Source: an uncultured Muribaculaceae bacterium (GTDB lineage Bacteria > Bacteroidota > Bacteroidia > Bacteroidales > Muribaculaceae). Taken from it: 64,000 nt of DNA. The translations under genes were made by a program, and so were the position numbers. Below are positions 7,174-14,241 of this stretch, one piece after another. The stretch covers positions 186,001 through 250,000 of the forward strand of contig CANQZG010000002.1 in assembly GCA_947628305.1 (NCBI GenBank), read 5' to 3'. The stretch's first letter is position 1; the number at the start of each line of letters is the position of its first letter. Under the pieces are notes generated by a model. The model saw nothing but the letters and a program-made list of their open reading frames with translations. It did no database searches and was not told the DNA's origin.

Positions 7174-7709
7174 AGAAATTATCGTATGTAATAGTGGCTC
7201 TCATTCTCTGCGCAGCCTCTTTTTTCGTCGGCCGAAGCTGCCAGTCCGGGAGTGTCATTCCGAGTTCAGATCAGGTGGTAGTTGACAGCATCACCTCTGA
7301 AACTACGCTCCCGGACTTGGCGCCGGCCATTCGTGATAGTGTGGTGGTACGCTATAAGTATGAGATTGTTCCTGTATCTCCACCTCCCGAAAGTACCGAC
7401 AGTACGTCCTCCGTTACGCTGCCTCAACCTGAAACACTTACCATAGTGGAGCGCGGTGACTCTGCCGAGGTGATTATCCCCATTACCCAAAAGGTTTACG
7501 AAACGGAAGATTACAGAGCATATATCAGTGGCTACCGGGCCACTATGGACAGTATTTTCATAAGACAGCAGACTACTACAATTCGTATCCGTGAACCCAC
7601 CAAGTCCAAGAGGTTCAGTATCGGCTTACAAGTTGGATATGGAATGACGCCGAAAGGATTTCAGCCGTATGCCGGCATAGGTATCTCCGTTAACTTGTGG
7701 TCATTTTGA
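7170..7709 (+). CDS. spanin-like envelope protein (DUF6808-like)
   Basis: 179 residues from the ATG at 7170. N-terminal membrane anchor (about 5-24, with C18 and C28 nearby), a Pro/Ser/Thr-rich periplasmic stretch (about 65-100), a predicted helical part, and a C-terminus rich in beta-barrel-like residues (IGLQVGYGMTPKGFQPYAG). I remember this architecture as DUF6808 at the end of lysis cassettes in Bacteroidales phages. The likely role is fusing inner and outer membrane at lysis. It ends at a terminator. Confidence 0.65.
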   Translation: MKKLSYVIVALILCAASFFVGRSCQSGSVIPSSDQVVVDSITSETTLPDLAPAIRDSVVVRYKYEIVPVSPPPESTDSTSSVTLPQPETLTIVERGDSAEVIIPITQKVYETEDYRAYISGYRATMDSIFIRQQTTTIRIREPTKSKRFSIGLQVGYGMTPKGFQPYAGIGISVNLWSF

Positions 7710-7731
7710 AAATCGAAAAGTGAGGAATATT

Positions 7732-7766
7732 GAGCGATAGTGTCAACTTGGCGTTATCGCTCTTTT
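7732..7766 (+). terminator. terminator of the lysis cassette
   Basis: GAGCGATA (7732-7739) pairs perfectly with TATCGCTC (7755-7762), followed by TTTT and A. 22 bases after the spanin-like gene. Confidence 0.82.
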
Positions 7767-7780
7767 AGTATATGTGAGTA

Positions 7781-7865
7781 AAAGTTAAAAATCAGATTTG
7801 CAAGTATTTAAGACTAAAATAATCATTCAAAAACTTGTGTAAAAGATAACTTTTGATTAGTTTTG
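7781..7865 (+). promoter_or_regulatory. phage promoter P2
   Basis: TTG (7835-7837), 20-base spacer, TAGTTTTG (7858-7865). Upstream AAAGTTAAAAATCAGATTTG starts at 7781, 54 bases before the TTG. Drives the 7895-9155 genes. Spacer and upstream box are shared with P3 and P4. Confidence 0.85.
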
Positions 7866-7894
7866 CATTATCAAAATAAAACATAAACAATAAT

Positions 7895-8047
7895 ATGGAC
7901 GCAATTAAAAATACCCTCTCAACTCTTTCAACTGAAAACCTGAACGCCCAGTTGGAAATGGCTAAAATGATGTTCGCCTCTAACCCCTGCGAATATACAA
8001 ATACATTCCTCTCGCTCGTGGTTGCGGAGATTGCCAAACGTAAATAA
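7895..8047 (+). CDS. 50-residue phage protein, unknown
   Basis: MDAIKNTLSTLSTENLNAQLEM and on, ending AEIAKRK. Directly behind P2 with a 30-base A-rich leader, 9 bases before the next gene. Helical, no membrane segment. Placement supports a real gene; function unknown. Confidence 0.6.
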   Translation: MDAIKNTLSTLSTENLNAQLEMAKMMFASNPCEYTNTFLSLVVAEIAKRK

Positions 8048-8056
8048 ACCTCTCAC

Positions 8057-8329
8057 ATGAGCGACCGAATAGCAAAATTGACCTCTGACCTCAACCGGAT
8101 ACTGAACTCCGGGAATTACCGAGTGGAGATAGATACGGAGGATATGGTGTTAAGGTTTAAGAAAACCCTTATCAAACGCACCAAGAATACAGCCAAATGG
8201 CTTTCGCTCCAGATTAAGACCCAGCAGGACATTGGACGCTTCCTCTCACCGTCAGTCAGGATTGTTGAGGTAAGGTGGTATAAAGACGTCCAGCACCTCA
8301 AGACACTCAAGGCTCTCCCTCTCAACTAA
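8057..8329 (+). CDS. small basic phage protein, unknown
   Basis: 90 residues, Lys/Arg-rich (RFKKTLIKRTKNTAKW), predicted alpha/beta. Second gene of the P2 operon. Basic charge would suit nucleic acid binding, but there is no recognisable fold. Confidence 0.6.
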   Translation: MSDRIAKLTSDLNRILNSGNYRVEIDTEDMVLRFKKTLIKRTKNTAKWLSLQIKTQQDIGRFLSPSVRIVEVRWYKDVQHLKTLKALPLN

Positions 8330-8338
8330 ACAGATAAG

Positions 8339-8348
8339 CAAATAAGTT
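8339..8348 (+). repeat. GCAAATAAGT leader motif, copy 2
   Basis: Identical decamer 16 bases before the ATG at 8365. Confidence 0.7.
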
Positions 8349-8364
8349 TTTAAGAAATACGAAG

Positions 8365-8706
8365 ATGAGTAAGCACTTACATGAAATGGTAATAGCTTCC
8401 GAAATAAAAAGAATGCTCGGAGGCAAAATTCCGGAAGCAAAGTTCTCTCTTGAACTTTGGACTGAAGAAGATGAGAAAATAGGCGCGACTTTAATGCTCA
8501 CTAAAATACCCGGTCGAGTGTGCGCCACTCTAATGGCCGAGGACGGCTCCGGTGTTGGCCGGACATTCCAACTCACAGACACGTCGACGTTATACGCTAT
8601 ATGGTCGCCTCTCTTTGACTGGATAGGTCATAAGTTGAAAGCCTACAACTGGTTCTTCATCGAGTCCCCTGAATACGCCAACCGACCTATCCCAGTAATG
8701 GTATGA
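8365..8706 (+). CDS. phage protein, unknown function
   Basis: 113 residues, starting MSKHLHEMVIASEIKRMLGGK. Mixed alpha/beta, no membrane segment. Preceded by the GCAAATAAGT motif and overlapping the RadC-like gene by 4 bases (ATGA type), so translation is probably coupled. No family recognised. Confidence 0.6.
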   Translation: MSKHLHEMVIASEIKRMLGGKIPEAKFSLELWTEEDEKIGATLMLTKIPGRVCATLMAEDGSGVGRTFQLTDTSTLYAIWSPLFDWIGHKLKAYNWFFIESPEYANRPIPVMV

Positions 8707-9155
8707 CAGAGAACGCAAGGGCAACAGAGTTTACTCTGAAAGCCACCACCAACGAGGTGCCGGTTGTCAAAATCTTATGTTCTGCTGATGCGGAAAAGTT
8801 TGCTCGACAGTTCTACCATGATGACATAGCCATCTACGAGAGCGCGTTTATAATTCTGCTCAATCAAGGGAACATGACAATCGGTTGGGCGAAGATTGCG
8901 CAGGGTGGAGTATCGGCAACGATTGTCGATGTTCGACTGGTTGCCAAGTATGCGATCGACGCATTAGCTTCGAGTGTGATTTTTGTTCATAATCACCCCT
9001 CCGGCCAACTCCGGCCCTCCATTCAAGATGATAGCCTGACTCGGAAAATGGCCGAAGGTCTTGCCCTGCTTGACATCAAGCTCCATGACAGCCTGATAAT
9101 CGGGCCACAACACGGCTTCTATTCATTCAGGGACGAGGGTAGAATGAAAAGTTAA
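8703..9155 (+). CDS. RadC-like JAB/JAMM domain protein
   Basis: 150 residues, the length of the free-standing RadC-type domain common on mobile elements. The metal site is complete: E46 in YESAFIILLN and H96-N-H98 followed by S106 and D109 (HxHx7SxxD). The helix-hairpin-helix part of chromosomal RadC is absent. JAMM domains are zinc hydrolases; in mobile elements this family has been linked to DNA repair or anti-defence roles, with no settled substrate. Last gene of the P2 operon. Confidence 0.9.
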   Translation: MTENARATEFTLKATTNEVPVVKILCSADAEKFARQFYHDDIAIYESAFIILLNQGNMTIGWAKIAQGGVSATIVDVRLVAKYAIDALASSVIFVHNHPSGQLRPSIQDDSLTRKMAEGLALLDIKLHDSLIIGPQHGFYSFRDEGRMKS

Positions 9156-9233
9156 AAATCACGAAATCAAGGTGTTAGGCGTGAAAATACCCACTGAAAA
9201 ACTTGCACAAAAGATAATTTTTGATTAGTTTTG
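9148..9233 (+). promoter_or_regulatory. phage promoter P3
   Basis: TTG (9203-9205), 20-base spacer, TAGTTTTG (9226-9233); upstream AAAGTTAAAAATCACGAAAT starts at 9148, 55 bases before the TTG and overlapping the end of the RadC-like gene. Drives the 9266-11977 block. Confidence 0.85.
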
Positions 9234-9265
9234 TACTATCAAAAACAAACAATAACACCTCAAAG

Positions 9266-9664
9266 ATGAGAAAAGTAATTAAAAAACAGGACATTCGTAA
9301 CATGGTCAAAATCTTCAACCTCTCGGACGATGAAAAGTGGGAGCTGGAAGATATGGCAAACGACATCAACTCCGAAAAGGGGGAGATTGCTCGTGATGTT
9401 CAAGCCACACTCCTGTATGGCACACGCATCAAGGCTCGCAATGATGCAATGAACTCAATGCTCATCTATTTTGCCGAAAAGATACAGCAGAAGATAGGTT
9501 GGAAGCTCGACCAGATTACTTGGGAAATGGAGAAACTGCTCAAAGTAGGTAGTTATCAGGTTCGCCAATGGTTCTTCTCCATGCACTTTGAGCCTCGCTT
9601 CAATAGTTTCGTTTCCATATCAGACACCTTTGGCCTGAATTACTTGGAAATCAGTTATAAGTAA
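9266..9664 (+). CDS. phage protein, possible DNA-binding, unknown
   Basis: 132 residues from the ATG at 9266 (MRKVIKKQDIRNMVKIFN). An upstream in-frame start would lie in the promoter P3 region. Almost fully helical. Its C-terminal part (LLKVGSYQVRQWFFSMHFEPRFNSFVSISDTFGLNYLEI) has the layout of a lambda-type helix-turn-helix ending in a start-of-transcript regulator. First gene behind P3, so it may be a regulator. Low certainty. Confidence 0.55.
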   Translation: MRKVIKKQDIRNMVKIFNLSDDEKWELEDMANDINSEKGEIARDVQATLLYGTRIKARNDAMNSMLIYFAEKIQQKIGWKLDQITWEMEKLLKVGSYQVRQWFFSMHFEPRFNSFVSISDTFGLNYLEISYK

Positions 9665-9673
9665 GATAATCAC

Positions 9674-9701
9674 GGAGAGGGCAGAAATGCCTGTCCTCTC
9701 C
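9674..9701. other. intercistronic hairpin
   Basis: GGAGAGGGCAG and CTGTCCTCTCC pair with one mismatch around a 6-base loop. No U-run follows. It may limit read-through or protect mRNA ends inside the P3 operon. Confidence 0.45.
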
Positions 9702-9712
9702 ACAACAAATAA

Positions 9713-9722
9713 GCAAATAAGT
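9713..9722 (+). repeat. GCAAATAAGT leader motif, copy 3
   Basis: Identical decamer 13 bases before the ATG at 9736. Confidence 0.7.
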
Positions 9723-9735
9723 AAACTCCTGAAAT

Positions 9736-10143
9736 ATGACAGTAAATGACGCAATGCTCGCAGTAGCACAGAACCTCGCCCAAAAATACGGATACATCGA
9801 GGTTGAGTCCCCGGCCACTCATAATGCCCTCAACGATAAGTTTTGGGGAAATGTGGCCATAGGTATGGCCGCAAGAAAAAGCGGTCAAGTGGTCGACATA
9901 AAGACTTGCCGCTACATAATCCCCACCTTTGAGGAAGAAAAGGCGGGCGGCTGCAACGGCAATCCTCGAATACACATAGATATGTTTTGGGGCAAACCTC
10001 GCCTAAATATCAGCCTCCCGGATAAGACCTTTGCCTGTCTGACATACGAGGCCGGCGCGTTAAGCGAGGCACAGGCATTCGGTCCTGCCGGATTGGAACT
10101 GGCCGCAGAGGTCAAGAAGCAGATCGACTCTCTGCTTGATTAA
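9736..10143 (+). CDS. phage protein, unknown function
   Basis: 135 residues starting MTVNDAMLAVAQNLAQKYGY. An N-terminal helix is followed by a beta-rich centre (VDIKTCRYIIPTFEEE, RIHIDMFWGKPRLNISLPD) and a C-terminal helix. Single domain, no membrane segment, not recognised. Flanked by GCAAATAAGT motifs on both sides. Confidence 0.6.
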   Translation: MTVNDAMLAVAQNLAQKYGYIEVESPATHNALNDKFWGNVAIGMAARKSGQVVDIKTCRYIIPTFEEEKAGGCNGNPRIHIDMFWGKPRLNISLPDKTFACLTYEAGALSEAQAFGPAGLELAAEVKKQIDSLLD

Positions 10144-10153
10144 GCAAATAAGT
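10144..10153 (+). repeat. GCAAATAAGT leader motif, copy 4
   Basis: Identical decamer 16 bases before the ATG at 10170. It begins at the stop codon of the preceding gene (TAAGCAAATAAGT). Confidence 0.7.
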
Positions 10154-10169
10154 ATAACCTGAAACGAAT

Positions 10170-11339
10170 ATGGAAGCAACAACTTTATCCTTACGGAATT
10201 GCCACCGGGCAATCACGGTGCGCCTGAAAGCGGCGCCTGAAAAAGGAGAATGGAAATGGTCGTGGCACGGCAAGTCCGAGCATAGCGGCTTCTTCTCTGA
10301 AACATTCTATAACATCGCAACAAACATCGCCACCGGCGAAAGTGTAGAGGTCAAAGATATAGACCTCACGCTCCAAGAATGGGAAGCAGTGAAGTGGGCG
10401 TATGACATGAACCTTGAAAGTCTATACGAGCAAGGAGTCAGGGCTTTCTCCGGCACCAGCCATGTACCCGAACAGCGCTCCATGCAGTATATTCGCATGT
10501 ACGAAACGCTGCTCCTTTCTGACCTTGAAAAAATCCCGGAGGCAGAACGTGAGGCATACTACGACAAGTTCAAGAACTGGGTCTGCATCTTGTTCTCCAA
10601 GCAGTCAAGCATTCTTAGCCCGATGATAACCGGCCCAGCTCGCTTCAACAATCGACGGAATACATCTGCCAACAACGCCTACGATAAGGCTGTTGAGGAT
10701 TTCAACAAGTGGCGTGGGAATTATGCCAAAGGTGTTCTCCGTCGTATCGAGGCTGCAAAGACTCCTGAACAACGAGCCGCTGAAGAATGGGAGAATTTCA
10801 GAAAAGAACTCCTGCCTACCATGACCTCAATCGTGGACATCGACGAGGGCCGCGCCCGTGGCTATAACCGCGCCCTGTTCGTATCAAGTCTATACGGCAA
10901 GATAGAGCGAAAAGCCCACAATGGGCAGTCGGCGTTGGTGGTGGCTGCTCTTGACTATATCAAAGAATACAGCTCCAGACTCCGTAAACCCATATTCACT
11001 CCCCGGCACAAAGTCTGGGAACTGGCTGAAACCTGCAAATGGAGAGAGGCAGTAAGGAAGAAAAACGCTGAACGCGAGAGTGCTGAATTTCCTGTCGAGG
11101 GCTGTACTATTGTGGTGAACTATGCCGAAAACCGACTCCAGATTGTCTACGACGAGAAGCCGTCGGCCGCCGTCAGGGATAGTCTGAAAAAGTGTGCTTT
11201 CCGCTGGGCGCCCTCCGAGGGTGCATGGCAACGTCAACTGACCACCTCCGCAATCTCGGCAGCAGTTCATGTGTTATTTGGCTCTGATGACTCGGAGGCA
11301 AAAAAGGAGTTAAGTAACAAGTTATACCAAGCACTATGA
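10170..11339 (+). CDS. large early phage protein with polyvalent-protein-type C-terminal module
   Basis: 389 residues, the second longest gene of the rightward prophage block after the reverse transcriptase. The centre is helical and charged. The C-terminus (GCTIVVNYAENRLQIVYDEK, then LKKCAFRWAPSEGAWQRQLT) matches a module I remember from plasmid and phage polyvalent and anti-restriction proteins of Bacteroidales, typically reading GFRWSP.xxAWQRQLT. The rest is unassigned. Proteins of this type often enter the cell with the DNA or act early. Overlaps the next gene by 4 bases. Confidence 0.6.
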   Translation: MEATTLSLRNCHRAITVRLKAAPEKGEWKWSWHGKSEHSGFFSETFYNIATNIATGESVEVKDIDLTLQEWEAVKWAYDMNLESLYEQGVRAFSGTSHVPEQRSMQYIRMYETLLLSDLEKIPEAEREAYYDKFKNWVCILFSKQSSILSPMITGPARFNNRRNTSANNAYDKAVEDFNKWRGNYAKGVLRRIEAAKTPEQRAAEEWENFRKELLPTMTSIVDIDEGRARGYNRALFVSSLYGKIERKAHNGQSALVVAALDYIKEYSSRLRKPIFTPRHKVWELAETCKWREAVRKKNAERESAEFPVEGCTIVVNYAENRLQIVYDEKPSAAVRDSLKKCAFRWAPSEGAWQRQLTTSAISAAVHVLFGSDDSEAKKELSNKLYQAL

Positions 11340-11524
11340 TAACAGTAGAATACGAGGGTATGTATATTTCCGACAAGGAGTATATAGCAATCCTGACACA
11401 CAAGAATTATCCCGGTCATAGACGCAAAGTGCGCCTGATGCTCCCCGGCTATCAATACATACCCACTATCAAGAAGATAGCAAGTGAGCGTGGCTTCTGC
11501 TTAACCATAATCGAAGAACGATAA
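11336..11524 (+). CDS. small basic phage protein, unknown
   Basis: 62 residues, Tyr- and Lys-rich, starting MITVEYEGMYISDKEYIAILTHKN. ATGA overlap with the gene before suggests translational coupling. Two alpha/beta elements, no known family. Confidence 0.55.
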   Translation: MITVEYEGMYISDKEYIAILTHKNYPGHRRKVRLMLPGYQYIPTIKKIASERGFCLTIIEER

Positions 11525-11527
11525 GGC

Positions 11528-11977
11528 ATGAAATACGTAATCGACCCCACAGAGTTATTCGATGGCTCGGTAGTAACGAGCATGGCCGACGGTGTGCATT
11601 GCACATATACCGGTCAAACAATCGAGCAACTGCGAGAAACGCATAACAATCCCTGCCTCCAAATAGTAGGGGCAGAAAGTATTCGCCAACTCTATCTCCA
11701 ATACGAGGAACGTCTGCACAACGGCCCGGTGGAAGAAATCGACCGCGACACCTATTATGATAGTTACGATTGTCTGCCGCCGGCGAGGAACATGAACAAT
11801 ATGTTCTTCGTCGGCGAGCCGTATTACGGCAATATCTTTCCATTCTGCTTTACAGCCGAGGGAAGATATTTCAGGTGCCGCAAGAACATCAAGACTCCAC
11901 GGGAGCAACTGGAGAAAGAGATTGCTGAATACATGACAACCCTCAAGCAGCAGGAGCAAGACGGCGTGTCACTCTAA
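11528..11977 (+). CDS. phage protein, possibly DUF1419-like
   Basis: 149 residues. The central YDCLPPARN followed by FFVGEPYYGNIFPFCFTAEGRYF resembles the MxxVLPPxRW...E.xxGN pattern of small mobile-element proteins annotated DUF1419 or similar. Helical, charged C-terminus. Last gene of the P3 block, 6 bases before the P4 upstream box. Family assignment weak. Confidence 0.5.
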   Translation: MKYVIDPTELFDGSVVTSMADGVHCTYTGQTIEQLRETHNNPCLQIVGAESIRQLYLQYEERLHNGPVEEIDRDTYYDSYDCLPPARNMNNMFFVGEPYYGNIFPFCFTAEGRYFRCRKNIKTPREQLEKEIAEYMTTLKQQEQDGVSL

Positions 11978-11983
11978 GCCTCA

Positions 11984-12057
11984 AAAGTTAAAAATACGAT
12001 TTGAGGAAAAATAATTACTGCAAAACTTGTATAAAAGATAATTTTTGTGTAGTTTTG
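11984..12057 (+). promoter_or_regulatory. phage promoter P4
   Basis: TTG (12027-12029), 20-base spacer, TAGTTTTG (12050-12057); upstream AAAGTTAAAAATACGATTTG starts at 11984, only 43 bases before the TTG, eleven less than in P1 and P2. The leader (CATTGTGGAAATCAAACCAC and on) is nearly that of P1. It drives the gene with the candidate variable region. Confidence 0.85.
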
Positions 12058-12085
12058 CATTGTGGAAATCAAACCACACCTATAA

Positions 12086-12095
12086 GCAAATAAGT
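12086..12095 (+). repeat. GCAAATAAGT leader motif, copy 5
   Basis: Identical decamer 22 bases before the ATG at 12118, in the P4 leader. Confidence 0.7.
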
Positions 12096-12117
12096 TCAAC
12101 ATATTAACCGAAGCAAG

Positions 12118-12732
12118 ATGAAAATCGAATTTTCAGATGAACAGCTTGTGGCTCTATACCGCACTGGTGGTGATGAAGCCCGAAAAGCAATCAAGGAGGC
12201 TCTCGGCGATGAGTTCTCCGAAAAACTCCCTGTAACCTTACGAGTACAGACATTTAACGATGCTGAACGAGAACTCGGCGATGACCACCCGGCGGTCAAG
12301 GCATGGCGCTCTCTCAAGTATGGCTATGCTGTATCTGACACAGACCCAGAAACGGCCGACATCATGGCATACGCCACTCTGCGCGTAATCACCGAAGCCC
12401 TCAACGAGGGGTGGAAGCCCCAGTTTACAGAGGGAGAGCGTCGCTGGTACGCTTGGTATGATTTCCTCACCAAAGAAGAGGTAGAGAAAATGTCCGATGA
12501 AGAGAAAAGGGAGTGCCGTGTCGTTGGCCGTGCGTTCAACAATGCGTTTGCGAATGGCGGCCTCGTTTACTCGAACGCGAACTACGTTTCTACGAACTCG
12601 TACGCGGACTACGGCTCTCGGCTCGCCTTCAAGAATGAGGAATTGGCAGAATATGCCGCCAAGCAGTTTGGCGACATCTACGCTGATTTCTGCTTCATTC
12701 CCAAAGCAGCCTGCAAGAATGAAAAAGACTGA
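12118..12732 (+). CDS. candidate DGR target protein
   Basis: 204 residues. N-terminal part acidic and helical, then NEGWKPQFTEGERRWYAWYDFLTKEEVEKMSDEEK, a segment of about 30 residues made almost only of A, N, Y, S, T, D, G, F, V and L (139-165), and a conserved-looking tail GSRLAFKNEELAEYAAKQFGDIYADF. I remember Bacteroidales phage proteins with the same frame (RV.GG.A ... GSRLCFK.EELAEYAGKQF) and a variable centre. The centre here uses NCG and NAY codons, as a variable region of a diversity-generating retroelement would. First gene behind P4. The ligand or function of the variable surface is unknown. Confidence 0.75.
   Translation: MKIEFSDEQLVALYRTGGDEARKAIKEALGDEFSEKLPVTLRVQTFNDAERELGDDHPAVKAWRSLKYGYAVSDTDPETADIMAYATLRVITEALNEGWKPQFTEGERRWYAWYDFLTKEEVEKMSDEEKRECRVVGRAFNNAFANGGLVYSNANYVSTNSYADYGSRLAFKNEELAEYAAKQFGDIYADFCFIPKAACKNEKD
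12532..12627 (+). other. candidate DGR variable region (VR) with GC-rich 3' end
   Basis: 32 codons, residues 139-170. Eight are NCG (five GCG, two TCG, one ACG) and eleven are AAC, AAT, TAC or GAC; in the other 173 codons of the gene NCG occurs only three times. Such codons arise when adenines of ACG and AAY codons in a template are replaced at random. The 3' end GGCTCTCGGCTCGCC (12613-12627) is GC-rich like an initiation-of-mutagenic-homology site. No matching template repeat was found in the window; it may lie left of base 1, next to the reverse transcriptase. Confidence 0.6.
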
Positions 12733-12850
12733 ACGAAATCCTGAAATCCTCGGAAAGGTAAAGGGCCAGTTGGCTCTTTACCGGACTGAGAGATACGGCG
12801 GCAATGCTGTACTGGAAACAGTTGCAACGAATAAGTCAATCATCATCTAA
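12719..12850 (+). CDS. 43-residue phage protein, unknown
   Basis: MKKTERNPEILGKVKGQLAL and on, ending TNKSIII. Overlaps the end of the candidate DGR target by 14 bases and lies 11 bases before the sigma-like gene. Basic. Too short for a family call. Confidence 0.5.
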   Translation: MKKTERNPEILGKVKGQLALYRTERYGGNAVLETVATNKSIII

Positions 12851-12861
12851 AGCCGACCGCT

Positions 12862-13368
12862 ATGCCTAAACGAAACCTCAATGAGAAAATGGCCTTTGAT
12901 AAGTGGTTTGTAATGAACTACTCCCGGCTCAAAGAGAAAATCGGTCTGGTGAGCATTTTCGATGATGACGCATTTCACGACGCATACCTGACACTTGCGA
13001 CATCAAAAGACCTGCCGCCGGTAGCCGAAGATTATAGCAAAATCTTCTTGACAACATACAGGCAAGCATCGCGCAGAGCCTTGAACGAGAGCTACACAAT
13101 TTGCCACCCGGACGAGTTATTCTTTACCCTGCTTCCTGACATCGAAGAAGAAAAGGAGGAAAAAGACCTTACGAGTCTGGTAAAAAATATCGGCAAATTC
13201 ATTCTCAACACTTTCACATCGACCCAGCAGACGGTCTTCCAGATGAGAGTGCAAGGCTTCTCGATAAGAGATACTGCCGACTCCCTCAATCTGAATGACC
13301 GGCAAGTCAGGGAGAATATGGACGACGTGATATGTAGAACCCGCAAGCAGTTCGCTTTCGCAATATAA
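12862..13368 (+). CDS. probable phage RNA polymerase sigma factor (ECF-like)
   Basis: 168 residues. The N-terminal half has the layout of region 2 (DDDAFHDAYLTLA, about 35-47, and FLTTYRQASRRALNE). The C-terminal part (STQQTVFQMRVQGFSIRDTADSLNLNDRQVRENMDDVICRTRKQF, about 118-164) is a region 4 helix-turn-helix. An acidic linker (DIEEEKEEKDL) joins them. It would recruit host RNA polymerase to phage promoters. P1-P5, with their unusually uniform spacer, or late promoters outside the window are possible targets. Sigma-like fold fairly clear; targets inferred. Confidence 0.72.
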   Translation: MPKRNLNEKMAFDKWFVMNYSRLKEKIGLVSIFDDDAFHDAYLTLATSKDLPPVAEDYSKIFLTTYRQASRRALNESYTICHPDELFFTLLPDIEEEKEEKDLTSLVKNIGKFILNTFTSTQQTVFQMRVQGFSIRDTADSLNLNDRQVRENMDDVICRTRKQFAFAI

Positions 13369-13375
13369 TCGGATT

Positions 13376-13777
13376 ATGGCTCTCAAAATGTTCACCAAAG
13401 GCAAAAGAGTTAACGGCAAACCTACGCAGTGGCTCGTGAACGCAAACAGGAACGTCGGAGTGTTCTTCCTGAATAATCTGATAATCGATGACCTCAAGCT
13501 GGTTAAAGGCATGAAAGGTATGTTGGCCTGTGATGATGCAACGAATGAGTGGTACGTCACATTCGGAAATGACCTACCCGGCTTCTCGTTGCGAGTCCTT
13601 AGCAACCATGACTACAAAACAAGATTATGCTTCTCAGGCAAGGCCGCAGTAATCTCTATCCTGAATGACATCAAAGCTGAACGAGCAGCGACTTTCGTAA
13701 TCAGCCAGCGGCCTAAAATAATGGACGGCCTCAAATGGTATCGAATAATGACTAAACGCCCCCAAAGAATAAACTGA
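13376..13777 (+). CDS. phage protein, unknown function
   Basis: 133 residues starting MALKMFTKGKRVNGKPTQWLVN. Beta-rich N-terminal half, helical C-terminus. Overlaps the next gene by one base. Lys-rich; not recognised. Confidence 0.6.
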   Translation: MALKMFTKGKRVNGKPTQWLVNANRNVGVFFLNNLIIDDLKLVKGMKGMLACDDATNEWYVTFGNDLPGFSLRVLSNHDYKTRLCFSGKAAVISILNDIKAERAATFVISQRPKIMDGLKWYRIMTKRPQRIN

Positions 13778-14241
13778 TGGAAAATAGACAATACCTCTCA
13801 ATAAGGCAGACTCAACGTCTGCAAGACGCAAAGATAGATTTGTCAGAAGCGAGTGCCAGATGGATGAAGATCGACGGAGAACAGCCGCAGGTAGTCAGCA
13901 AGGAGTTTGCTGAGTTCTTCTTCCTCAAAGAAACTGTCGAGGAAAACACGGTAGCTCCGGCCCTCTCGCTCTCTGACCTACTGGAAACAGTTTTGCCGGC
14001 GAGTATCAAAACGTGGAACAATCTCCTGTATCTTCTCACGCTGCAAGAGGCCATGACAAAGGACGGCAGACGCTTCCGCGCCGCGTATTCCCTGAATACA
14101 ATATCTGCCTACGAAGAGGGAGTACCGATGCACCTGCATACAACCGGTGACCATGACAATGCGCTCGATGCGGCATACGAACTGATTATGTCGCTTATCG
14201 CAGAGAATAAAGACCTTTTCAATCTGATTGCCCATGAATAA
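13777..14241 (+). CDS. phage protein, unknown function
   Basis: 154 residues, mostly helical (LSIRQTQRLQDAKIDLSEAS; LTLQEAMTKDGRRFRAAY). Packed between overlapping neighbours (1 and 8 bases). No motif found. In layout it resembles phage proteins that give a fixed summary of small acidic helical domains, but no function can be given. Confidence 0.58.
   Translation: MENRQYLSIRQTQRLQDAKIDLSEASARWMKIDGEQPQVVSKEFAEFFFLKETVEENTVAPALSLSDLLETVLPASIKTWNNLLYLLTLQEAMTKDGRRFRAAYSLNTISAYEEGVPMHLHTTGDHDNALDAAYELIMSLIAENKDLFNLIAHE

Noticed and set aside
12524-12627. Template repeat for the variable region inside the window
   Set aside because: I compared the segment by eye with the gaps around the RT (1315-2560) and other intergenic regions and found no match.
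12497-12718. Arg/Thr-rich frame across the candidate variable region
   Set aside because: It is the shifted frame of the NCG-rich segment; only the end (12719-12850) is kept as a separate small gene.
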